Assembly: GCA_964352375.1 (NCBI GenBank) | Contig: CAYGSA010000018.1 | Coordinates: 1-25,169 of the forward strand | Length of the DNA stretch: 25,169 nucleotides | Direction: 5' to 3' | DNA from: UBA1672 sp964352375 | GTDB lineage: Bacteria; Pseudomonadota; Alphaproteobacteria; Micavibrionales; Micavibrionaceae | Shown: positions 7,684 through 15,982 of the stretch, piece by piece | Position numbering within the stretch: the first letter of the stretch is position 1 | Layout: every line of letters starts with the position of its first letter | Program-made: the position numbers and the translations under genes | The notes under the pieces: model-generated | Told to the model about the DNA's origin: nothing | Databases searched by the model: none | The model's input: only the letters and a program-made list of their open reading frames with translations

Positions 7684-8751
7684 GTGTACGTCAAAAACTT
7701 CGCTCACATCTTGTCAAAACCGACGCTGCTTCACTATACATTGCCGCTCATAATCGCCTGTCTCATCGCAGGTACAATCGCGCAAAAATATATTGGCCTC
7801 TATGATGCAACGAAAATCTATTTCGCCAATCCCGTTCTTTGGTTAGGCCCTGTGCCGCTGCCGGGATTCCCAATCCTCATCGCACTTATCTTCCTGAACT
7901 TAGCATTTAAACTTTTCTTCAAAAGCCCATGGACGGCCGCAAACTCAGGCAATATTATCACTCATATCGGCGCAATGCTCCTCTTGCTAGGCGGCCTGTT
8001 CACCGCCCTCTTCAGCAGCGAAGGATATCTAGACCTGACACAAGGAGATCGCAAATCATTCATCTCAGATTATCATAAACGCACTGTCGTCATATATGAC
8101 CAAAACGGCGATATCATTAAAGAATTCGCGCATAAAAACCTAAAAAAATATGAAACCATTGAGATTGAAGGCACAGGCCTAACACTCGAAATCCTCGAAA
8201 CATGCCGCAACTGCAAAATCAGCGCCCGCGAAAACGCAGCAGCAAACCATCTTGGCATGGCGCAGCATATGCAACTCACCGAAAGCCCCGCAAGCAAAAC
8301 TGACGAAGACAACCTTGCTGGCGTGACGCTGCGTATCAATAACGAAGTCTATACATTATTGGAAGAAATCCCACAAAACCCGGAAGTTTCAATAAATAAC
8401 AAGGCGTATCGATTTGTTTTGGGAAGGGAAAAAAGACAACTCCCCTTCGAAATCGAGCTTCTGGAATTCAAAAAAGACACCTATCAAGGCACTGAGATGG
8501 CAAAAGCCTACAGCTCGCGCGTACGCATATATGATGGCGACGCACAATGGGAAAGCACCATCAGCATGAACGCCCCCCTAAGATATAAGGGGTATACACT
8601 CTTCCAATCATCCTTCGCCCAGACCCCCAGCGGCGAAATGTCCGTCCTCGCAGTCGTCTGGAACGTCGGCCGCGCCTTCCCCTATATTTCAGGATTACTC
8701 ATGTGCCTTGGAATGATACTGCACTTATTCATGCGCAGCAGAAAAACTTAA
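7684..8751 (+). CDS. ResB-like cytochrome c biogenesis protein
   Basis: This is a membrane protein resembling ResB/Ccs1, which in System II cytochrome c maturation works with CcsA/ResC to handle apocytochrome and haem. Starting at GTG 7684 it has 355 residues: helices at about 14-34, 61-77 and 91-110, a large periplasmic domain (about 112-325), and a final helix near 330-348. His94 (ITHIG) lies at the start of helix three, and a CxxC (C174-C177, TCRNC) sits in the periplasmic domain. No CcsA or other maturation gene is nearby, so its real role here is uncertain. No ATG exists in frame between the tRNA and the conserved start; a TTG slightly further on is an alternative. It converges on the minus-strand gene, with four bases between stop codons. 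Confidence 0.8.
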   Translation: MYVKNFAHILSKPTLLHYTLPLIIACLIAGTIAQKYIGLYDATKIYFANPVLWLGPVPLPGFPILIALIFLNLAFKLFFKSPWTAANSGNIITHIGAMLLLLGGLFTALFSSEGYLDLTQGDRKSFISDYHKRTVVIYDQNGDIIKEFAHKNLKKYETIEIEGTGLTLEILETCRNCKISARENAAANHLGMAQHMQLTESPASKTDEDNLAGVTLRINNEVYTLLEEIPQNPEVSINNKAYRFVLGREKRQLPFEIELLEFKKDTYQGTEMAKAYSSRVRIYDGDAQWESTISMNAPLRYKGYTLFQSSFAQTPSGEMSVLAVVWNVGRAFPYISGLLMCLGMILHLFMRSRKT

Positions 8752-8755
8752 AAAA

Positions 8756-9379
8756 CTATGGCTCTTCTGGCCCACCAAGTACACTCTCCTGATTAGCCAC
8801 AGAGCGGCGTGCAAGCGTTTCTTGCAAATGCACCTGATTCTCTGGAGATAATGGGGCATTCATCACCAACTCCTCACGATCAATAAATGCAGACAAGACA
8901 CGCAGAGCACTGCGCTCAACACGCATAGCAAGATCGCGTAACGCATGTTCTGTATCAACATTCAAATTTTGCTCATCAGATATGTCGCCAAGAGCTCGCA
9001 GATTATACTCATCAACTGAGGTGCCCGAGGTGCCTTTGCGGTTTGAAACGACTCTCAAAGCCTGCGCATAATTTTCAGGAAATTGTCGAACCGCAAAATT
9101 AAAGCCATGATCTTGATTTTCCTCCTGCTGCACCCCCAAAGATGCGGCAACCATCCCATGTTGAGTTATATTGCCTTCACTAAAACGCTTAACAAGTTCA
9201 CACTGCTGTAACATTTGTTTGGCAACACACTCAATAACGGCGCAGTCTAAAGCCGGATGATTTCCAGTCTTATACTCTGGTATATGGTCAGAAATCCAAG
9301 CACCAACATCGTCTTGAACAGAATCAAAAACATCCTGCACATGCTCCAAAACAGCATTCAAACGTACCTGATCAGTCAT
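8756..9379 (-). CDS. Hypothetical protein, 207 aa
   Basis: I do not recognise this protein. It begins MTDQVRLNAVLEHVQDVF, is mainly helical by composition, acidic, and has no signal peptide or membrane segment, so it is probably soluble and cytoplasmic. A central stretch, NFAVRQFPENYAQALRVVSN, is rather Asn/Arg/Val rich, and the C-terminal quarter contains a likely long helix around HLQETLARRS. The ATG at 9379 has AAGGG six bases upstream, a clear Shine-Dalgarno sequence, and codon use is consistent with a true gene. It sits alone on the minus strand between resB and the divergent cation-efflux gene, with no operon partner to hint at a function. Confidence 0.7.
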   Translation of the reverse strand: MTDQVRLNAVLEHVQDVFDSVQDDVGAWISDHIPEYKTGNHPALDCAVIECVAKQMLQQCELVKRFSEGNITQHGMVAASLGVQQEENQDHGFNFAVRQFPENYAQALRVVSNRKGTSGTSVDEYNLRALGDISDEQNLNVDTEHALRDLAMRVERSALRVLSAFIDREELVMNAPLSPENQVHLQETLARRSVANQESVLGGPEEP

Positions 9380-9452
9380 AAACCACCCTTTTCATAGAAT
9401 TATTTTTTATTCTTATGCCTAATATACATGAAAAACACAACAAAAAACCACC

Positions 9453-9480
9453 TTGCCTCAAAAAATAAGAACTGTACTAT
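9453..9480 (+). promoter_or_regulatory. Promoter of the cation-efflux gene
   Basis: TTGCCT (9453-9458), a 16-base spacer, then TACTAT (9475-9480) preceded by TG. Predicted +1 is near 9487, giving a leader of about 108 bases to ATG 9595. The TTGC-type -35 agrees with other promoters in the window. Confidence 0.5.
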
Positions 9481-9503
9481 AAAATTCATTCTTACTTGCT
9501 TGG

Positions 9504-9594
9504 TTTTTTCTTCTCAACAGAAGCAAGAAGCGAAGCGTATATTAAAACGTAAGCGACGCTGCGACGCATTGAGAAAGAAAAGGATGCAAGTAAA
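9504..9594 (+). promoter_or_regulatory. Structured leader of the cation-efflux gene
   Basis: This untranslated stretch contains TTTTTTC (9504-9510), a small hairpin CTTCT-CAAC-AGAAG, an alternative pairing of CTTGCTT (about 9495) with AAGCAAG (about 9521), and GACGCTGCGACGCA (9555-9568), itself a tandem GCGACGC repeat. The alternating pairings would suit a switch, but I see no known metal riboswitch signature. The arrangement parallels the infA leader. AAGGA (9580-9584) is the Shine-Dalgarno sequence, ten bases before the ATG. Confidence 0.4.
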
Positions 9595-10506
9595 ATGGCT
9601 TCGGGATCAAAAAAGGTAATCATCGCCGCCCTCATCGGGAACGGGTTGATTTCAATCACAAAATTTATCGCTGCCTCCATCACGGGCAGCGCGGCGATGA
9701 TGTCCGAAGGCATCCACTCCGTTGTCGACACAGGGAACCAAGTCCTACTACTTTATGGCCTCAAACGTGCAGAAAAACCAGCCGACGCAGAATTCCCCTT
9801 TGGTCACGGCAAAGAAATTTACTTCTGGAGCTTCGTCGTCGCAATATTAATCTTCGCCGTCGGCGCAGGCATTTCAATCTATGAAGGCGTACACCACATC
9901 CTGCACCCACCCGCGGAAATCCACGACCCCACCATAAATTATATCGTCCTCGTAATCGCCATGATCTTCGAAGCGGGCGCACTCTATATCGCCGTGAAGG
10001 AGTTCAACAAAGTCCGCGGCCCTGTCGGGTATATCGAAGCCGTGCAACGCGGCAAAGATCCATCCCTCTTCGTCGTCCTGTTCGAAGATTGCGCAGCGAT
10101 GACAGGCTTATTCATCGCCTTCATCGGCATTCTACTCGCTCAAATCACAAACAACCCGATGTGGGATGGTGTGGCTTCAGTCTCAATTGGGTTGATCCTC
10201 GCTCTAACCGCCGCATGGCTGGCTTATGAAACAAAGGGCTTACTCATTGGCGAAGGCGCATCCCCTGAAATCGTCAAGCGCATCAAGGAAATCACAAACG
10301 CCCACAATGATATCGAAAAGATAAACGAAGTCCTCACACTCCATATGGGGCCAGAATTCCTGATCGTAACAATAAGCATTACTTTTAAAAGAGGCCTAAA
10401 AACAGGAATTATAGAAGACACCACCGAAGCCGTCACCGCACAAATCAAATCCGAATTCAGCTTCGTCAAAAAAGTTTTCATCGAAGCGGAAAAGCCCGCC
10501 CCATAG
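9595..10506 (+). CDS. Cation diffusion facilitator transporter (ZnT9-like)
   Basis: A 303-residue inner-membrane antiporter of the CDF family, exporting divalent metal ions (Zn, Mn, Fe or similar) in exchange for protons. Helices run about 8-26, 34-54, 76-96, 116-137, 158-180 and 186-210, followed by a cytoplasmic C-terminal domain. Helix two carries H41 and D45 (HSVVD), the usual metal site. In helix five the usual H/DxxxD is replaced by E164-D165 (FEDCAAMTG), as I recall for the ZnT9/SLC30A9-like branch. PFGHGKEIYFW before helix three is a family hallmark. Because the site differs, the transported metal cannot be assigned. It is transcribed alone, with a structured leader that may regulate it. 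Confidence 0.93.
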   Translation: MASGSKKVIIAALIGNGLISITKFIAASITGSAAMMSEGIHSVVDTGNQVLLLYGLKRAEKPADAEFPFGHGKEIYFWSFVVAILIFAVGAGISIYEGVHHILHPPAEIHDPTINYIVLVIAMIFEAGALYIAVKEFNKVRGPVGYIEAVQRGKDPSLFVVLFEDCAAMTGLFIAFIGILLAQITNNPMWDGVASVSIGLILALTAAWLAYETKGLLIGEGASPEIVKRIKEITNAHNDIEKINEVLTLHMGPEFLIVTISITFKRGLKTGIIEDTTEAVTAQIKSEFSFVKKVFIEAEKPAP

Positions 10507-10552
10507 AGGATATAAGATATATCTAATATTTTATTCAATTTGTAATACATTC

Positions 10553-10630
10553 TTAACCATTTCCATATTAACATAGATCGTGCGTTTCTGTAAGCGTACT
10601 GCTTGTGACGTATGGGGGAGGGACTATAAA
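10553..10630 (+). promoter_or_regulatory. Promoter region of the FecR/RTX gene
   Basis: The 174-base gap before the gene holds TTGTGA (10603-10608), a 16-base spacer and TATAAA (10625-10630), a good promoter with +1 near 10637. About 50 bases further upstream, TTAACCAT (10553-10560) and TTAAC (10568-10572) resemble CtrA half-sites, but the spacing is not the standard TTAA-N7-TTAA. Confidence 0.55.
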
Positions 10631-10634
10631 CTAG

Positions 10635-10661
10635 ACGTTTCAAACGTGTTAAACCGTTTAA
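10635..10661. promoter_or_regulatory. Two tandem palindromes at the predicted +1
   Basis: ACGTTTcAAACGT (10635-10647) and TTAAACcGTTTAA (10649-10661) are both perfect 6-bp palindromes with a single central C. Their centres are 14 bases apart and they are separated by one base. They sit at the transcription start of the FecR/RTX gene, the normal place for repressor operators. Alternatively they could form hairpins in the 5' UTR. Confidence 0.5.
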
Positions 10662-10680
10662 GTGTGGGATACAAATTAAA

Positions 10681-12972
10681 ATGGCATATAAGGTTTTTGA
10701 AAATTACGACGCAACAGATGTAAACACATCCACGCAGTCAGAGGGCACAAAATTCAGCGCATCAGGCCAAGATCACATAGGTCTGCCGCAAGAGGGCATA
10801 ATCCAAAATGCCGATCTATCACGTGAAGGCAATGATCTGATTTTAGAAACCGACAATGGAGCTATAACAATTGAGGGATATTTCGAGACCACTCCCGCTC
10901 CGGATCTCATCGGCCCAGACGGCATGCGCCTCACACCAGAACTCGTCGACTCATTCATAACAAGCCCAATGCAATATGCAGATTCAGGCCTAAACGCCAG
11001 CGACGCATCCCCCATCGGCGCAGTTCAAGAAATCACCGGCACAGCAACAATTACCCGCGCAAACGGAACCGTTGAAACGGTTGGCCTCGGCACACCTGTT
11101 TTCCAAGGCGACATTATTGAAACTGACGAAAGTGGCGCAGTCAACATCGTGTTCGTCGATGAAACAACTTTTGCCGTTTCAGAAGATGCCAGATTATCCA
11201 TCGATGAATATGTCTTTGACGCCGCCACGCAATCGGGAACAACAAATTTCTCTGTCCTGAAAGGCGTATTCGTGTTCACATCAGGCCTCATCGGACGCGA
11301 CGATCCAGATGACGTCATGATCAACACCCCATCAGGCTCAATCGGTATCCGTGGAACCATTATTGCAGGAGATGTCGACGCAGGCGAAATCACGGTCATT
11401 GAAGGTGCAATCGTACTCCATGACTTCGCAGGAAACAGTATAACTCTAGCCAATCAATTCGAAACTGCACGCTTTAACAGCTCAGACAATGAAATTGAAC
11501 TGATGGGCAACCTAAGCGCAAATGAAGTTGTTTCTAAATTCATGAGTGTCTCGACAGTAGCAGCAAATCTTTTCTCTTCTATTCAGGATGCCGCAAACGA
11601 CACATCTCAGAAAAGTTCGACATCTGAAGGCACATCGCCTGATGAAAATTCAGAGGCACAAAGTAATGAACAAGGAAAGATTGACGCAACATCTCAAGAA
11701 GAATCTGAAGCACAAAATTCAGGCAACTTAACAGAAGAGCAAAAACCAGACGAAAGCTCTGAAGAAAAATCCTCCGAAAGTGACGAAACTGAAAATAGTG
11801 AAAACGACGCCGAAATAATAACAAGCGAAGACATCACGACCGCAGATTTTGATGATATAACAAAAAATACAGCACCAAAAAAAGATGCGTCAACAACAAC
11901 CAGCGAACAAAGCAAAAATCAACCAACAACGCAGCCTACATTTGAAACAAGGTTAGGCGGTGAAGAGCAAGATGCCTTCATTCAACAGATTGACCGCACG
12001 GTCAAATTTACAAATCCAACGCGCAGCGCATTCTTTACAGGCGCCGCAAACACAGAATTTACATATGATTTCTCACAAGAATTCTCTGACCCATTTAACA
12101 CAGTAACGGGCTATACCATAACAGGCCTATCAAGTTCAGAGTTCGTATCTACACCTAATTTTGATAGTACAACAGGACTGCTTGATTTTGATATTGATGG
12201 CACAGTCTTGGCTGACAGCGATTTTACATTCACTATAACCGCAAACACAACACTCGGTGATTTTTCAAAAAACTTCACATTTGATATCTTAAAAGCAAAC
12301 ACAAACGGCTTATCACAGAGCGGAGGCACGATATTACAAATCAACACTGTCCCAGGAGAATCTCATGTTGTCTATAATGGAGATCCTTCTGGAGCAACAG
12401 TGACCGTGTCAACGCAAAACGCATCAATTTTTACAGGTGCAGGCGACGATAATATCAAAATAAATAACAATCCAACTTTGGTAAAATCAGGCGACGGTGA
12501 TGACAACATCATAATCTCACCCGCAGGCGAACACTATGTGTACACAGAAGATGGAAATGACACGTTCACCATAGAAAATGGCGTCCTAAATCATCTGGAA
12601 GTATCAGGAGCAGAATCTCAAATTAATGGAGGCAATGGATACGATAAATTTAACATTGAAATTGCAGGAAACCTGAATTTCACAAATATTGATCCTAATT
12701 TTGTCAAAAATATTGAACATTTAAATCTAGATAACAACCAAACAAATACAATAACATTACGCTACTCAGACGTCGTACGAATGACAGACAGTACAAATCG
12801 CTTGGAAATCAATCTAGACGCAAATGATACATTAAATTTCATAAATACGCCTGGCAGTAATTTTACAACAGGTACACAGGTTGTGAACGGTGAAACTTTC
12901 AACACATACACAGACGGCAATATTACATTACTCATTGACGTAAACGAAGCAAGCAGCGTAACGGGCCTTTAA
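10681..12972 (+). CDS. FecR-module / RTX-like protein, type I secretion candidate
   Basis: This 763-residue protein has no N-terminal signal peptide. Residues 1-110 include GNDLILETDNGAITIEGYF. Residues 111-280 form a FecR-like module: GTATITRANGTVETV, GDIIETDESGAVNIVF, and INTPSGSIGIRGT. An acidic Ser/Glu/Asp/Gln linker (about 305-420) follows, then a cadherin-like segment (about 448-536, including STTGLLDFDIDG). RTX-like Ca-binding motifs come next: GAGDDNI (586-592), GDGDDNI (604-610), EDGNDTF (623-629) and GGNGYDKF (650-657). The terminus VVNGETFNTYTDGNITLLID resembles the last motif of many type I secreted proteins. It is presumably exported as a surface or matrix protein, with the FecR module as an anchoring or retention unit. 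No ABC exporter lies nearby. The start ATG 10681 has only GGGA at 11 bases. Confidence 0.85.
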   Translation: MAYKVFENYDATDVNTSTQSEGTKFSASGQDHIGLPQEGIIQNADLSREGNDLILETDNGAITIEGYFETTPAPDLIGPDGMRLTPELVDSFITSPMQYADSGLNASDASPIGAVQEITGTATITRANGTVETVGLGTPVFQGDIIETDESGAVNIVFVDETTFAVSEDARLSIDEYVFDAATQSGTTNFSVLKGVFVFTSGLIGRDDPDDVMINTPSGSIGIRGTIIAGDVDAGEITVIEGAIVLHDFAGNSITLANQFETARFNSSDNEIELMGNLSANEVVSKFMSVSTVAANLFSSIQDAANDTSQKSSTSEGTSPDENSEAQSNEQGKIDATSQEESEAQNSGNLTEEQKPDESSEEKSSESDETENSENDAEIITSEDITTADFDDITKNTAPKKDASTTTSEQSKNQPTTQPTFETRLGGEEQDAFIQQIDRTVKFTNPTRSAFFTGAANTEFTYDFSQEFSDPFNTVTGYTITGLSSSEFVSTPNFDSTTGLLDFDIDGTVLADSDFTFTITANTTLGDFSKNFTFDILKANTNGLSQSGGTILQINTVPGESHVVYNGDPSGATVTVSTQNASIFTGAGDDNIKINNNPTLVKSGDGDDNIIISPAGEHYVYTEDGNDTFTIENGVLNHLEVSGAESQINGGNGYDKFNIEIAGNLNFTNIDPNFVKNIEHLNLDNNQTNTITLRYSDVVRMTDSTNRLEINLDANDTLNFINTPGSNFTTGTQVVNGETFNTYTDGNITLLIDVNEASSVTGL

Positions 12973-13008
12973 ACCAAAAACATATGAACAAAAACTGTGG
13001 CTAAAATA

Positions 13009-14481
13009 TTAATAAGACTTCAACACAGCCGCCTTCCATTCAGAATAAAGACGGATACGCTCATCCTGTTTCATGCTTGATCTGTACGTCTTTTCATTCT
13101 GCCAAACTTTTGCAACATGTTCCAAATTCTCAAAAACGCCAGCACCAAGCCCCGCAAGACACGCCGCCCCCCAAGCCGTCGCTTCACGCACTTTAGGAAT
13201 CTGAATCTCAACATCTAACATATCCGCCAAGAACTGACACATAAAGTGATTGGCCACCAATCCGCCATCTGCGCGCAGAACTCGAATATCCAGCCCGCTA
13301 TCCGCACGCATCGCATCCATTAAATCGCGTGTTTGGTAGGCCTGCGCCTCCAAGGCTGCCCTCACGATGTGCGCCCGAGACGTATCCCTCGAAAGACCAC
13401 ACAATACCCCCCTAGCATCTGGCTCCCAATACGGCGCCCCCAATCCAGTAAACGCAGGAACAAAGTAAACACCACCATTATCCGAAACCGAGAGCGCCAA
13501 ATCTTCACTTTCAGATGCATTATCAAAGAACCCAAAGTTATCGCGCAAAAATTGAACCGCCGTCCCCGCATTAAAAATCGCGCCTTCAAAGGCATACGAA
13601 ATTTCATTTCCAATTTTAAAACCAATAGTAGTAAGCAATTTGTTCTCAGAAAGCAAAGCCTGCGCACCAATAATCATCAGCATAAAGCAACCCGTACCAT
13701 AGGTCGATTTCACCATTCCCTTTTGAAAGCACCCCTGCCCGATCAGAGCAGATTGTTGATCACCTGCGACACCTTTTATGCTTAAATTCAATCCAATCAC
13801 ATCCGATTCTATAACGCCAAAATCAGAAACATTACTTTTCACAGTTGGCAGCATGCTTAATTGTATATTAAAGATTTTAAGCAGATCACTAGACCATTTT
13901 TGACCAATAATATCGTATAAAAGCGTGCGTGATGCGTTCGTGATATCTGTCACATGTTCTCGGCCTTTCGTAAGATGCCATATCACATAACAATCAACCG
14001 TCCCGCACAATAAATCACCATTCAAAGCCGATTCCTGTGCCCCCTCAACAGTGTCTAATATCCATTTTATCTTCGTAGCTGAAAAATAAGGGTCAAGCAA
14101 AAGGCCTGTCTTTTCACGAACTAAATTCTCAACACCCTCAACCTTAAGTTGCTTGCAATATTCGGCCGTTCTTCGATCCTGCCAAACAATTGCATTATAA
14201 ATAGGCTGACCTGTATGCCTGTTCCAAACAATAACAGTCTCACGCTGATTGGTAATTCCCGCACTCACAACAGTGCTCAAATCATCCACGCGCTCCAAAA
14301 CCTGACGCATAACAGACAGTGTCTTACTAATAATCTCTTCCGGATTTTGCTCAACCCAACCATCATGCGGGTAAATTAACCCGAGCTCTTCCTGCGCAAC
14401 ATCAAGCACTTCACCTGTTTCAGAAAAGAGCAACGCTCGAACACTGCTCGTGCCCTCATCAATCGCTAGGATTTTCTGCAC
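13009..14481 (-). CDS. glpK: Glycerol kinase
   Basis: GlpK phosphorylates glycerol to sn-glycerol 3-phosphate, trapping it in the cytoplasm and feeding GlpD. The 490-residue product is a full-length FGGY kinase: an N-terminal phosphate loop AIDEGTSSVRALLF (6-19), ITNQRETVIVWNR, IVWQDRRTAEYC, NASRTLLYD, VAGDQQSALIGQGC, STYGTGCFMLM and, in the second domain, FVPAFTGLGAPYW. In most homologues the phosphate loop reads DQGTTS; here it is DEGTSS, an uncommon but conservative change. The gene overlaps the 3' end of glpD by 23 bases, giving a glpD-glpK operon. No glpF facilitator or glpR repressor is present in the window. It converges on the FecR/RTX gene. Confidence 0.97.
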   Translation of the reverse strand: MQKILAIDEGTSSVRALLFSETGEVLDVAQEELGLIYPHDGWVEQNPEEIISKTLSVMRQVLERVDDLSTVVSAGITNQRETVIVWNRHTGQPIYNAIVWQDRRTAEYCKQLKVEGVENLVREKTGLLLDPYFSATKIKWILDTVEGAQESALNGDLLCGTVDCYVIWHLTKGREHVTDITNASRTLLYDIIGQKWSSDLLKIFNIQLSMLPTVKSNVSDFGVIESDVIGLNLSIKGVAGDQQSALIGQGCFQKGMVKSTYGTGCFMLMIIGAQALLSENKLLTTIGFKIGNEISYAFEGAIFNAGTAVQFLRDNFGFFDNASESEDLALSVSDNGGVYFVPAFTGLGAPYWEPDARGVLCGLSRDTSRAHIVRAALEAQAYQTRDLMDAMRADSGLDIRVLRADGGLVANHFMCQFLADMLDVEIQIPKVREATAWGAACLAGLGAGVFENLEHVAKVWQNEKTYRSSMKQDERIRLYSEWKAAVLKSY

Positions 14482-15937
14482 TAAAATACCCCTCTATCGC
14501 ATCGATCGTTTGCTCTGAAATCCACAAACCCAGCTTCGAACGACGCCAAATAACATCATCCACACTCGTCGCCCACTCATAGGCTGTAAGATAATCCAGC
14601 TCCGCCTCATAAACCCCATCCCCATAATGCCGACCCAAATCACTCAAGCATTCTGCATCCTTTATGAGCTTAACCACAAGATCACCATATGAGCTTCGAT
14701 ACCGCGTAAGCAACTCTGGCGGCAGCCAACCATATTTACCGACATCAACACCAATAAGAGGCTCTTGCGCTGTCCAAGCAGGACTGTGCCGCCCAGAAAG
14801 CTGCATCAACTCGTCAACTACCTCCTCCGCGACCACACGATGCGTAGTTAGTTTTCCGCCAAAAATAGAAAGAAGAGGCGCTGTAAACCGAGCATGACGA
14901 TAAATCAAATGATCCCGAGACACCTGACTAGAATTCCCCTCCCCATCATAGAGCAACGGGCGAACACCAGAATACGTAAACACTGCATCAGAAGGCTTAA
15001 CCTCCTCATCAAAATAGAGATTAAACGCCGCGCACAAATAAGCCGTCTCATCCTCGGAAATCATCGCATCACGTGGATCGCTATAATAGTCCTCTTCAGT
15101 CGTGCCAATAAGCGTGTAACGCCCCTCATAAGGCGCAACAAAAACCACACGCCCATCAGGCTGCTGAAGCAAATACGTTTGCTCGCCCTTATAATGACGT
15201 TTGATAATCAAATGACTGCCCTTCACCATCCGCGTCTTGGGCAAATCAGGATCACGCAGCCCAAGCTTTACACTCTCCAAAAACTGGTTAACCCATGGTC
15301 CCGTCGCATTCACCACCATAGAGGCACTGACATTCAGCCTATCTTGCGAGCGCGTATCCAAAAGATCGACATTCCAACGTCCCTCTTCCTGCACAAGCCC
15401 TATACATTTCGTATAATTCAAGATACGCGCTCCTCGATCTGTCGCCTGCAAGGCATTCAAAATCACAAGCCGTGTATCATCACACCAACAATCAGAATAA
15501 ACATACCCCTCCATATACTCTGACTTCAAAGGCTGTATATAATCGTCTTGGGTGCGATCAATACTCCTTGAAGGCGGAAGAACAGATTTTCCACCCAAAC
15601 GGTCATACAAAAACAAGCCTAGACGAATCATCCATGCTGGCCGTTTAACTAACTCTGAATTAGGGATCACACAACGAATCGGCCAAATCAAATTCGGCGC
15701 ATTACGAAGAAGAATTTCACGTTCCCTAAGTGACTTTTTAACCAGCGCAAAATCCCATTGCTCCAGATACCGCAAACCACCGTGAATAAGCTTGGTACTC
15801 GCTGAGGATGTCGCCCCCGCCAAATCCTGAGATTCAACCAGCAAAACAGTCAGGCCCCTGCCAGCAGCATCACGCGCAATAGCCGCGCCATTTATGCCGC
15901 CACCAATAATACATAAATCATAATGAAGATCACTCAT
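14459..15937 (-). CDS. glpD: Glycerol-3-phosphate dehydrogenase (FAD, aerobic)
   Basis: GlpD oxidises sn-glycerol 3-phosphate to dihydroxyacetone phosphate at the inner membrane and passes electrons to ubiquinone. From ATG 15937 it is 492 residues. The N-terminus has the Rossmann FAD motif DLCIIGGGINGAAIARDA, followed by the GlpD signature GATSSASTKLIHGGLRYLE. Further blocks are VVNATGPWVNQF, the substrate region YTLIGTTEEDY, SGVRPLLYD and FGGKLTTHR. A TTG seven codons upstream is possible, but the predicted promoter places +1 about three bases before ATG 15937, so the mRNA would be nearly leaderless. The 3' end overlaps glpK by 23 bases. Confidence 0.97.
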   Translation of the reverse strand: MSDLHYDLCIIGGGINGAAIARDAAGRGLTVLLVESQDLAGATSSASTKLIHGGLRYLEQWDFALVKKSLREREILLRNAPNLIWPIRCVIPNSELVKRPAWMIRLGLFLYDRLGGKSVLPPSRSIDRTQDDYIQPLKSEYMEGYVYSDCWCDDTRLVILNALQATDRGARILNYTKCIGLVQEEGRWNVDLLDTRSQDRLNVSASMVVNATGPWVNQFLESVKLGLRDPDLPKTRMVKGSHLIIKRHYKGEQTYLLQQPDGRVVFVAPYEGRYTLIGTTEEDYYSDPRDAMISEDETAYLCAAFNLYFDEEVKPSDAVFTYSGVRPLLYDGEGNSSQVSRDHLIYRHARFTAPLLSIFGGKLTTHRVVAEEVVDELMQLSGRHSPAWTAQEPLIGVDVGKYGWLPPELLTRYRSSYGDLVVKLIKDAECLSDLGRHYGDGVYEAELDYLTAYEWATSVDDVIWRRSKLGLWISEQTIDAIEGYFSAENPSD

Positions 15938-15946
15938 CTTAAAACC

Positions 15947-15975
15947 AGAATAGCCCAAGACGCTGATAATGAAAA
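15947..15975 (-). promoter_or_regulatory. glpDK promoter
   Basis: On the minus strand, TTTTCA (15975-15970), a 17-base spacer, then TATTCT (15952-15947). Predicted +1 is near 15940, about three bases before the glpD ATG. The -35 box matches four of six positions and overlaps the region just before the response regulator's stop codon at 15983. Confidence 0.45.
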
Positions 15976-15982
15976 GAACTGG

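Noticed and set aside
9428..9619. Short basic reading frame of 63 residues
   Set aside because: It spans the promoter and leader of the cation-efflux gene, overlaps its start, and its composition reflects the A-rich DNA.
10553..10572. Confident CtrA site before the FecR/RTX gene
   Set aside because: TTAACCAT is suggestive, but the second half-site is 11 bases away, not 7.
14894..15523. Long frame on the strand opposite glpD (209 codons)
   Set aside because: It is a shadow of the glpD reading frame, with no Shine-Dalgarno sequence or recognisable motifs and a basic, Ile/Arg-rich composition typical of antisense frames.
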